A stretch of DNA of 64,000 bases from contig NZ_PVWK01000083.1 in NCBI RefSeq assembly GCF_003003795.1, positions 62,001-126,000 of the forward strand. Reading direction: 5' to 3'. Shown one piece after another: positions 55,347 to 62,262 of this stretch. The position numbers and the translations under genes were made by a program. Source of the stretch: Stenomitos frigidus ULC18. Its GTDB lineage: Bacteria; Cyanobacteriota; Cyanobacteriia; Leptolyngbyales; Leptolyngbyaceae. The notes beneath the pieces were generated by a model. The model did no database searches, had not been told where the DNA came from, and saw nothing but the letters and a program-made list of their open reading frames with translations. Position 1 is the stretch's first letter. The number at the start of each line of letters is the position of its first letter.

Positions 55347-55802
55347 AAAAAAACTCCGTAAACGCTGAAGCGATACTGACGAATGACACGTATTGAGCGA
55401 TAGCAAAAAATCGGTTCTCCCTTGAGCGGTTGTCTAACGCTCAACGAGAATGGGTGATGCAACCGTGGCGTGTGTGTAACCTGATGACTCGGTTGCGATG
55501 GCAACGCCATTAAGCAATTAGGTATATTGACCGCAAAACGGTGACTTTGTTCCCAGAACGTTTGATTCATCTAGACTGAACCTGCCCTAAGATTCCCAAT
55601 AAAAGGCAAAAAGCGATATGACACCAGTGATTGCTTGGGGGAGTCATGGGGTTGGGAGGTGGGGGGTAGGGTATCGGGTGTTGTGAATGCGAAGGCAAAC
55701 GGCTGTAGGTTCTCGCGATCGCATTCTCAATGTTCTCAATGTAGACGGTTGCACTACTATCTTTTCGTGGCGCGTTCTGAAGGCAAGCAGTCGTGCCCAG
55801 AA
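55347..55802. other. Intergenic region before the first 21-bp array
   Basis: This 450-bp region lies between the SLH gene start and the first 21-bp array. It has no supported gene. A degenerate unit may already begin at 55782, whose last bases match the array consensus. Confidence 0.5.
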
Positions 55803-56201
55803 CTCGGAACGCCGAGCCTGGAACTCGACACTTGCACCTTTGACCTCGAAATATCGAGCTTAAACCTCGGAACGCCGAGCTTGGAACTCGACGGTTGCAG
55901 TTCAACACTCGAAACGCCGAGCCTGGAAGTCGATGGTTGCAGTTTAGAACTCGGAACATCGAGCTTAAATCTCGGAACGCCGAGTCTGGAACTCGATACG
56001 TGCGGTTAAGAACTCGACGCATCTTGACTCAAGCAAAAAAATTGGTGTTTAAAGTGCGATCGTTCTCCCTCGAAACAGAACGGTTCCCACTGAAAATAGG
56101 AACTATCTCGTTCAAAACAAAAATAGCCTCACTTGAAACAGAACGGTTCTTGTTTAAAGCGAGAACAGTCTCACTCAGAATAGAATCATTGCGACTTGAA
56201 A
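55803..56201 (+). repeat. 21-bp minisatellite array 1 (19 units)
   Basis: Cutting the sequence every 21 bases from 55803 aligns all units with no gaps. The first eleven units start CTCG or GTCG and most follow CTCGGAACGCCGAGC plus TTGGAA; the later eight are diverged (CAGAACGGTTC plus CACTTGAAA types). The plus-strand reading is a heptad S-L-E-L-x-x-x (LGTPSLELDGCS and so on), but stops occur in units 10 and 11, so no single protein spans it. Many units contain CTCG and CGAG half-sites able to form small hairpins. It ends 80 bp before the NACHT gene. Confidence 0.9.
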
Positions 56202-56281
56202 GGGCAAAGGATGCTTAAATCGTCTCCCATCAACAAAAAATAACGGTTAGTCTGGTGTTATGCCGTTGCTGTTAGCCGCTT

Positions 56282-58432
56282 ATGACTGGATTTGAGCCAC
56301 TCCTCCTGGAAGCCGCCAAGGGTTTAGCAGGACTGGTGCTGAAAACCGCCTGGGAGATGGGCAACAAACCCATTGATGAGCCGATCAAGCAGCTAATCTT
56401 TAATGCCTCGCATCGATACATTGAGAACTACGAGAAGCGGCACGGCAACCTGAAGATTGTCTGCGTGCGGATGGATGCTCCAGTTCGGCTGGATGAGGTT
56501 TACACGGCAGTTCAGCTTTTGGAACGCGCCGATGTTCGCTACTTTGAGTCGGCTGAGACGCTGCAAGACCTGTTTCGCCAGAGTGGGCGCGGGTTTGAGT
56601 TCAAAAATGCGGTACGTCAGGATGGCATTGCCGTTGCCAATCAGCATCAGTATTTGATGGTGCTGGGTGGTCCTGGTGTGGGGAAATCAACGTTCCTCCG
56701 CAAAGTGGGACTGGAGGCACTGAAACGGAAAAACGGCGCGTTTCAGCATGATTGTGTGCCCGTGTTTTTGAAATTGCAGGACTTTAAATCGAAGGAGATT
56801 GCGATCGTCGATCTCATTGTCAAAGAATTTGAGACCTGCGGCTTCCCAGAACCCAAGAAATTCACCGATGCAGCACTGGAGAAAGGTAAGCTCCTGATTC
56901 TGCTGGATGGTCTGGATGAAGTGCCGACGGAGAATTTGGATCACGCCATTGCTGAAATTGGGAATCTGGTCGATCGCTACAGCAAAAACCGCTTCATTGC
57001 CTCCTGTCGCATTGCTGCTTACAAAGGCGGTTTCCAGCGCTTCAAAGATGTGGCGATGGCTGCCTTCGACGATGCCCAAATCGAAGAATTCATCCGTCAC
57101 TGGTTTCGCGCCGAGCCAGAAATCGCCACCCAATGCTGGGATTTGCTGAAGCAGTCCGAGTACGCTGCTGCTAAGGAATTGACGCAAACGCCGCTATTGC
57201 TGACTCTGCTTTGCGTTGTCTACGACGAATCGCAAGACTTCCCCAAAAATCGTGCGGCACTCCACGGCGAAGCTCTGGATGTGCTCCTCAAAAAGTGGTC
57301 AGCCGAGAAACGCCTGAAACGCGACCCTATTTACAAAGAACTCAGCCCCGAATTGGAACAATTGCTGCTGGCAGATCTTGCCCACACCACGTTTTTAGGC
57401 GATGAACTCTTCTTTTCCAAGACGTCTGCCATCTTTCACATCCGCGCGTTTCTGATGGACAACCTCAACGCACCCAAACATCTGGATGGCGAAGCGGTAC
57501 TGAATGCCATTGAAGTGCAGCAGGGTATTTTAGTCGAACGAGCGAGGGATATTTACTCCTTCTCTCATCTGACCTTGCAAGAATATCTGGTGGCAAAATA
57601 CATCAGCGAAGACTACCGTAGGATTGAGAAATTGGTGACAGCCCATCTCACTGATGAACGCTGGCGCGAAGTTTTCTTACTCGTTGCCGGGTTAATGGGT
57701 CGTGCCGATGATCTTCTAGAGCAGATGCAAACCCACGCCGCCATCCTCATTAACACAGATAACCTCACCACCTTAATTGCTTGGGCTGACCAAGCAACCA
57801 CTGACTCAGAAAGCGCCTTTAAGCCTGTTGTCAGACGGGTAGCCGCGATTTTTCTAGCCCGTTCTCTGTTTCACTTCCTTGCTTGTGCCCTTGCCATAGC
57901 CGTTTCTCCCACCCGTTCTCTTGCCCCCTCTCCCTCCCTTGCCCTTGCTCGGTCGCTCGCCTTTTCTCTCGATCTCGCTTTTTCCTTCAAATTGGACTTC
58001 GACTTTGCCCTCGATCTTGAACGTCTCTTCGACATCGACCTTGCCCTCGACCGACTCTTCTCCGTTGCCCTCTCTGTTATCACCCAATGGGAACACATGG
58101 GAATTCTTAAAAGCGCGAATTTTTCGGTCTTAATTGCTAGTTTCAGAGTTTCCAAAGCGCAGATCTCTCATAACAATCAGAAGCCCGAAGCTGATCAAGA
58201 ATTTGCCAGATGTGTTTATCAAACCGGACTGGAAGCGCTCCATCTCCAATCAGAGTGGATTGATTTGTCTGAGGAAGAAGAGAAGGCGTTAGAAAATTAC
58301 TTGTATGCCAATGAACTCATGGTGCGGTGTAAGGAAGCGGCGGTGAGGGTGTCGCGGGAGACGTGGGAGGCGATCGAAGCCAGAATGTTAACGGTTCAGA
58401 CCTCCGAGGTCTCTAAGACCTCGGAGGTCTAG
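56282..58432 (+). CDS. NACHT-domain NTPase (NLR-like)
   Basis: This 716-residue protein is a STAND-type NTPase. Residues 1-125 form an N-terminal helical effector or adaptor region. Walker A is GGPGVGKST (Lys135) and Walker B is LLILLDGLDE (Asp209 to Glu213), with the NACHT follow-up FIASCRIAAYKGGF and FSHLTLQEYLVAKYISE. Residues about 525-600 are a low-complexity Leu/Asp/Arg/Ser segment (SLAFSLDLAFSFKLDFDFAL). The C-terminal 100 residues are helical and acidic. Bacterial NACHT proteins can act in anti-phage defence, and this one fits that class, but no effector domain can be named. The last codons overlap an inverted repeat (58398-58430). Confidence 0.88.
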   Translation: MTGFEPLLLEAAKGLAGLVLKTAWEMGNKPIDEPIKQLIFNASHRYIENYEKRHGNLKIVCVRMDAPVRLDEVYTAVQLLERADVRYFESAETLQDLFRQSGRGFEFKNAVRQDGIAVANQHQYLMVLGGPGVGKSTFLRKVGLEALKRKNGAFQHDCVPVFLKLQDFKSKEIAIVDLIVKEFETCGFPEPKKFTDAALEKGKLLILLDGLDEVPTENLDHAIAEIGNLVDRYSKNRFIASCRIAAYKGGFQRFKDVAMAAFDDAQIEEFIRHWFRAEPEIATQCWDLLKQSEYAAAKELTQTPLLLTLLCVVYDESQDFPKNRAALHGEALDVLLKKWSAEKRLKRDPIYKELSPELEQLLLADLAHTTFLGDELFFSKTSAIFHIRAFLMDNLNAPKHLDGEAVLNAIEVQQGILVERARDIYSFSHLTLQEYLVAKYISEDYRRIEKLVTAHLTDERWREVFLLVAGLMGRADDLLEQMQTHAAILINTDNLTTLIAWADQATTDSESAFKPVVRRVAAIFLARSLFHFLACALAIAVSPTRSLAPSPSLALARSLAFSLDLAFSFKLDFDFALDLERLFDIDLALDRLFSVALSVITQWEHMGILKSANFSVLIASFRVSKAQISHNNQKPEADQEFARCVYQTGLEALHLQSEWIDLSEEEEKALENYLYANELMVRCKEAAVRVSRETWEAIEARMLTVQTSEVSKTSEV
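58398..58430. repeat. Inverted repeat overlapping the NACHT stop codon
   Basis: AGACCTCCGAGGTCT (58398-58412) and AGACCTCGGAGGTCT (58416-58430) are perfect reverse complements around CTA, and each arm is itself nearly palindromic. The last base is the first base of the TAG stop, so the repeat encodes the terminal residues QTSEVSKTSEV. It lies between convergent genes and may work as a hairpin terminator. Confidence 0.75.
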
Positions 58433-58445
58433 TGCTGGCCGAACG

Positions 58446-58901
58446 TTATTCGATCGGAAACACATCCTTAAACAACCGTCGAATGGTTTCTCTCGCCGCG
58501 CTGAAGCCACCATCGAAGTAGATGCCACCAATCACCGCTTCCAGGCTTTCGGCAAGCACATAGGGTTGGTCGTAGGCACGCTGCTGCTTTTCGCCAATGC
58601 CCAGTTTCAGCACATAGCCAATGCCTAACGCCAAGCTAATTCTGGCGAGATTTTCTTCACGTTCCAGCTCAATTTTTCTTACTGTGATATCCTGCCGCGT
58701 CGCAGAGCCTGACCGAATCAGCAGTTCTGTCAGCACGGTCTTGAGGACAGCATCACCCAGCGTGCGATAAATTTCCTGGTCGTCGCACTCCTGGTTTTTT
58801 TGACGTTGCTCTAACGCATATGCTTTGCGAGTCAGTGCTCGTGTCAGAATGCGTTTATCGAAAAAGAAATAACCCAGTTGTTCTTCAAGTGCGGTAGACA
58901 T
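58446..58901 (-). CDS. RNase III-domain protein without dsRNA-binding domain
   Basis: This 151-residue protein consists only of an RNase III catalytic domain. The signature region reads EIYRTLGDAVLKTVLTELLI, and the second acidic motif is LAESLEAVIGGIYFDGG. The dsRNA-binding domain is absent, so it is a Mini-III-like or accessory RNase III form of which cyanobacteria have several. Roles in rRNA and intron RNA processing are known for relatives. It converges with the NACHT gene with only 13 bp between the stops. Confidence 0.82.
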   Translation of the reverse strand: MSTALEEQLGYFFFDKRILTRALTRKAYALEQRQKNQECDDQEIYRTLGDAVLKTVLTELLIRSGSATRQDITVRKIELEREENLARISLALGIGYVLKLGIGEKQQRAYDQPYVLAESLEAVIGGIYFDGGFSAARETIRRLFKDVFPIE

Positions 58902-58985
58902 GTTGGTTGAAGGGATAAAGGCTGAAGGATAAAGGATAAAAGTTTAGTTAGTGGTCAGCGATTAGTAGTCAGGGGGCAAAATTAA

Positions 58986-59022
58986 CTCAAAACTCTCTAG
59001 CGCGGCAGCACGCATGCTACTC
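58986..59022. repeat. 38-bp dispersed hairpin repeat, copy 3 (37 bp)
   Basis: CTCAAAACTCTCTAGCGCGG then CAGCACGCATGCTACTC matches copies 1 and 2 with one base missing. It lies in the promoter region between the RNase III-like gene and the creatininase-like gene, within AAGGATAAAGG-type repeats. Confidence 0.7.
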
Positions 59023-59107
59023 AAAACTCTCTTTCCGCTATTCTCATCCTTTAGCCTTCATACCTTATCCTTTATCCTTCAGCCTTTATCCTTTAGCCTT
59101 TCCCCCC

Positions 59108-59920
59108 ATGCTTCACGGCTTCATTCCGCCCGATCGCTTCTTTGCGTACCTGACCTGGACAGACATTCAGGCTATGCCAGACAAAGACAATGTGGTGATT
59201 CTTCAACCTGTGGGGGCGATCGAGCAGCATGGGCCCCATTTGCCGTTGGTGGTGGATGCGGCGATCGGGCAAGCGGTCATTGGCAAGGCACTGCAACAGC
59301 TACCTGCTAGTGTGCCCGCTTATGCGCTGCCCTCACTGTACTATGGCAAGTCAAACGAACACTGGCATTTTCCAGGCACCATAACGCTAAGCGCCCAAAC
59401 CTTAATCGCCACGCTGATGGAAGTGGGCGACAGCCTTTATCGATCGGGCTTCCGCAAGCTGGCGTTTGTCAATGCCCACGGTGGACAACCTCAAATCATT
59501 GAAATTGTGGCGAGAGATCTCCGTCAACGTTACGACGATTTCATTGTCTTGCCGCTGTTTACCTGGCGAGTGCCAAACATTGCGAGTGAGCTACTGACGG
59601 AAAAGGAACAGACGCTAGGCATTCATGCAGGCGATGCGGAAACCAGTCTGCTGCTGTCGATCTTGCCCGATCAGGTGAAGATGGATCGAGCCGTCGCGTC
59701 CTATCCCCAAGGTTTGCCAGATGACAGCCTGCTGAGTATGGAAGGAAACCTGCCGTTTGCCTGGATGACGCGAGATCTCAGCCCCAACGGGGTACTGGGC
59801 GATCCAACCACCGCTACAAAGGAGAAGGGCGATCGTATTTTGGCATCGCTGGCTGACGGCTGGGTGCAGACCATTAAAGATATCCATCGCTTCCAACAAC
59901 CGCAGGCATGGAAGACGTGA
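59108..59920 (+). CDS. Creatininase family protein
   Basis: This 270-residue protein belongs to the creatininase/FAPy-deformylase (ArfB-like) amidohydrolase family. Metal ligands are visible in GAIEQHGPHLPLVVDAAIG and FVNAHGGQPQIIEIVARDL, and a further region HAGDAETSLLLSILPDQVK carries a conserved Glu/His. The start at 59108 (ATGCTTCACGG) is well supported by the family. The true substrate (creatinine, formamide or another amide) cannot be told. A GAAACCGGGTTTC palindrome follows its stop. Confidence 0.85.
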   Translation: MLHGFIPPDRFFAYLTWTDIQAMPDKDNVVILQPVGAIEQHGPHLPLVVDAAIGQAVIGKALQQLPASVPAYALPSLYYGKSNEHWHFPGTITLSAQTLIATLMEVGDSLYRSGFRKLAFVNAHGGQPQIIEIVARDLRQRYDDFIVLPLFTWRVPNIASELLTEKEQTLGIHAGDAETSLLLSILPDQVKMDRAVASYPQGLPDDSLLSMEGNLPFAWMTRDLSPNGVLGDPTTATKEKGDRILASLADGWVQTIKDIHRFQQPQAWKT

Positions 59921-59925
59921 GACCA

Positions 59926-59940
59926 AGAAACCGGGTTTCT
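59926..59940. repeat. AGAAACCGGGTTTCT palindrome
   Basis: This 15-bp near-perfect palindrome lies between the convergent creatininase-like and TIGR02652-like genes. The same motif occurs at 62135-62149 and, shortened, at 62187-62200. Confidence 0.8.
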
Positions 59941-59949
59941 GCACCAAAA

Positions 59950-60462
59950 TTATTCAAACAGCCGGAAATAGGGATACTGGACGGGCGCACCGGGTTCTTT
60001 ATCCAGATCAAAGTTGATGACGTCCCAGCAAGGATCATCTTTCGGATCAGGGCTAAATTCGACAGGCAGACCGTAAAGACGGGGACGTTGCGTATCAGAC
60101 TGTCCACGCCAAGGAGTGCTGCGCTCCAGATAGGTGCTCACCAGGTCTTGATAGCGGCGGGCGATAATCACGCGCGTGGCTCGATAGCCCTGCGTATAGA
60201 GACGATCGAGGGCTTCGTGAATCTCAAACCGGATGCCATCAGGATGGGTATGTTGGCGATACCATTCATTTTCCCACCGTCGCCAGTGCCGTCCAGACTG
60301 AAGATGCACCAGTTCGCCGGTCTTAGGATCTGACTCAAAGGCACCATGTCGCTGGCACAGATAGGTATCAGTGAGCGTCAAAGCCGGAATGGTTTGGCGG
60401 CAGTGAGGGCACTGAATCTCCGGCCCAAAGATTGGGTATTGCAAGCCAAGGTTAGTCATCAA
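59950..60462 (-). CDS. TIGR02652-like cyanobacterial protein
   Basis: This 170-residue protein has an N-terminal zinc-ribbon-like pair (CPHCRQTIPALTLTDTYLC) and a conserved aromatic middle (WRRWENEWYRQHTHPDGIRF). The type is a conserved cyanobacterial family of unknown function (TIGR02652, from memory). A start at the second Met is equally possible. It converges with the creatininase-like gene. Confidence 0.8.
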   Translation of the reverse strand: MMTNLGLQYPIFGPEIQCPHCRQTIPALTLTDTYLCQRHGAFESDPKTGELVHLQSGRHWRRWENEWYRQHTHPDGIRFEIHEALDRLYTQGYRATRVIIARRYQDLVSTYLERSTPWRGQSDTQRPRLYGLPVEFSPDPKDDPCWDVINFDLDKEPGAPVQYPYFRLFE

Positions 60463-60636
60463 GGGCGGATATGCCTGTTCGTATCGTCACTGCCAGTGGC
60501 TTTATTATACTCTTTAGGCAATTACCTCCCCTATAGGCAATGCCACATCATTTATTTGGTGCTGCTGCGCTGGGGGAGAAAGCGGAGGCAAAGTGCAAGG
60601 AAGTGTTGAGCTTCCTGCGTTGCAGCAAGGCTATTA

Positions 60637-60744
60637 GGACTTACGCATTTGCCCCCAACCCCCAATTCTGGGGGCTTTAAGAGGCTCGGCCCCCCAGAAT
60701 TGGGGGCTAAGAGGGCCAAATCTGACAGCTTTTGCGTCAGTCCT
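60637..60744. mobile_element. Small MITE-like element with long hairpin core
   Basis: The ends AGGACTTACGCA and TGCGTCAGTCCT are imperfect inverted repeats. The core has perfect 16-bp arms CCCCCAATTCTGGGGG (60660-60675) and CCCCCAGAATTGGGGG (60692-60707). No ORF is present. The same CCCCCAATTCTGGGGG motif is known to me from other cyanobacterial intergenic regions. It lies just upstream of the gamma-carbonic anhydrase gene. Confidence 0.65.
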
Positions 60745-60775
60745 GACCATTCATTCTTTATAGTCATCACTCACC

Positions 60776-61321
60776 GTGACCAACCAACCGCAGCAGCACC
60801 CGCCTTTTTGGGCACCACCCGATCGTTCGCAAGCCGCCTTTGTTGCAGCCAACGCCACCGTGATCGGACGAGTGACGATCGCCACTGGAGCCAGCATCTG
60901 GTACGGAGCCGTTGTGCGCGGTGATGTGGAGCAGATCATCATTGGCGAGTGTACCAATATCCAGGATGGCGCGATCTTACATGGCGATCCAGGCAAGCCA
61001 ACCGTTTTAGAGGATTACGTCACGGTAGGGCATCGTGCGGTGATTCATAGCGCCCACGTGGAGCGCGGTTGCCTGATTGGGATCGGTGCCATTGTGTTGG
61101 ATGGCGTACGGGTTGGTGCAGGCAGCATTGTGGGTGCAGGAGCCGTCGTGACGAAAGATGTGCCCGCGCGATCGCTTGTCGTTGGCATTCCTGGAAAAAT
61201 CGTACGGCAGCTTACAGACGATGAAGCTGCAGACCTGATTGACCATGCCAAACGTTACGAAACGTTAGCGCTGGTTCATGCGGGCAAAGGCACTGATTTG
61301 GGATTTACGCCTGAGGGCTAG
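60776..61321 (+). CDS. Gamma-carbonic anhydrase family protein
   Basis: This 181-residue left-handed beta-helix protein starts at a GTG. Hexapeptide repeats run through VIGRVTIATGASIWYGAVVR and IGIGAIVLDGVRVGAGSIVG. The metal-ligand histidines lie in AILHGDPGKPTVLEDYVTVG and HRAVIHSAHVERG, so the fold and zinc site are those of CcmM/CamH-type proteins. Whether it is an active carbonic anhydrase is unknown. A MITE-like element sits in its upstream region. Confidence 0.88.
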   Translation: MTNQPQQHPPFWAPPDRSQAAFVAANATVIGRVTIATGASIWYGAVVRGDVEQIIIGECTNIQDGAILHGDPGKPTVLEDYVTVGHRAVIHSAHVERGCLIGIGAIVLDGVRVGAGSIVGAGAVVTKDVPARSLVVGIPGKIVRQLTDDEAADLIDHAKRYETLALVHAGKGTDLGFTPEG

Positions 61322-61394
61322 GAAAACTTGACCATTTGAGTTAAAAATAGAATATGAGAATCATTCAAAAATCTTTAAATGAGAGGCTCCGGAC

Positions 61395-61514
61395 ATGGAC
61401 ATTGATCTACGCATAGCTGTCGTTCTACTTCCTCTTGCTGCTGCTGCTGGTTGGGCCTTCTTCAACATTGGTCAGGCCGCGATTAAGCAATTCCAGGGTT
61501 TCAACTCCAAATAG
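61395..61514 (+). CDS. psbY: Photosystem II protein PsbY
   Basis: This 39-residue ORF (ATG 61395, TAG 61512) is one membrane helix: MDIDLRIAVVLLPLAAAAGW then AFFNIGQAAIKQFQGF. The W-x-F-N-I-G motif is that of PsbY, a small peripheral subunit of photosystem II near cytochrome b559. The AGAGGCT upstream is a possible ribosome-binding site. A strong terminator follows. Confidence 0.88.
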   Translation: MDIDLRIAVVLLPLAAAAGWAFFNIGQAAIKQFQGFNSK

Positions 61515-61547
61515 CCTCAAGCCTCACGGCTGCAAGGTTTGACTGAG

Positions 61548-61584
61548 AGCGATCGCCTTCTTTAAAAGGCGATCGCTTTTGTTT
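61548..61584 (+). terminator. Rho-independent terminator after psbY
   Basis: AGCGATCGCCTT (61548-61559) pairs with AAGGCGATCGCT (61566-61577) around a six-base loop and is followed by TTTGTTT. Both arms use the HIP1 octamer. Confidence 0.85.
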
Positions 61585-61747
61585 AGGGAAGGAATCATTG
61601 AAACGAGGTAAAGGCGTCCTTCATCAGGTTTCTAGTCCCTTTCGTGGACGTTGCGCAGTGAGACCGTGCGTTTCAATCACGTGCAGGATGGCAATGGAGC
61701 GGCGAGAATTTGGACACCAAACATCTTACGATCGAAGGCTCGCGCGT

Positions 61748-62062
61748 GAGGCTCCGAACCTCGCTGACGAGCCTTTGGAACCCAACAATGAGTCTTTGAA
61801 CCTCGCTGACGAGTCTTTAGGACTCGATAATGGGTGTTGAAGGCTCACTGACGAGTGTTGGAGACTCGCTAATGAGTCTTTAGGACTCACTGACGAGTAT
61901 TGGAGAGTCAACGACGAGTGTTTGGCACTCAATCACGAGTATTAGAGACTGGCTGACGAGGATCAGAAACTCATTCACGAGTATCAGAGACTCATTCACG
62001 AGTATCAGAGACTCGCTGACGAGTGTTGAAGACTCATTCACGAGTATCAGAGACTCATTCGC
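61748..62062 (+). repeat. 21-bp minisatellite array 2 (15 units)
   Basis: From 61748 the sequence divides into 15 consecutive 21-bp units without gaps, each beginning GAG (one GGG). Common forms are GAGTATCAGAGACTC plus ATTCAC and GAGTCTTTAGGACTC plus GCTGAC. The plus-strand frame gives heptads E-S-L-x-L-x-D (ESLNLADESLGLDN). The unit is related to array 1 (both have T-T-G-R-A-A/C-C-T-C at the same phase). GACTC and GAGT half-sites in each unit allow small hairpins. A degenerate unit follows to 62080. Confidence 0.9.
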
Positions 62063-62134
62063 GAGTGTCTGAGGTGCGTGCGTGCGGTGTGCAGGTGCGG
62101 CGAGGAGGGTTTGCAGGTGGCTGGCGAGGAGGAG

Positions 62135-62200
62135 AGAAACCGGGTTTCTAAGCCTGGTCTGGAGGCTCAACGGCATTGCTTCGTAGAGAAACCCGGTTCT
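62135..62200. repeat. Pair of GAAACC/GGTTTC palindromes
   Basis: AGAAACCGGGTTTCT (62135-62149) and AGAAACCCGGTTCT (62187-62200) bracket a 37-bp spacer. They lie between array 2 and the 3' end of the TPR gene. The two palindromes could pair with each other or singly. Confidence 0.75.
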
Positions 62201-62262
62201 GACCCCACTAATGCTACAGGCTACCGAGAGAGGAACCGCCATAGTTTTTGGAGCCGATTTTC

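Noticed and set aside
55567-56022. A 151-residue minus-strand frame across array 1
   Set aside because: It is also a shadow of the 21-bp period, reading the opposite strand into plain intergenic DNA with a Pro-rich, non-protein-like end.
55803-62062. The 21-bp arrays as CRISPR arrays
   Set aside because: Units follow one another without spacers, are only 21 bp long, and no cas gene is present in the window.
61880-62242. A 120-residue minus-strand frame across array 2 (LILVNES repeats)
   Set aside because: The frame is open only because the 21-bp period has no stop in that phase; it lacks a ribosome site and continues into palindromes. It was treated as a consequence of the repeat.
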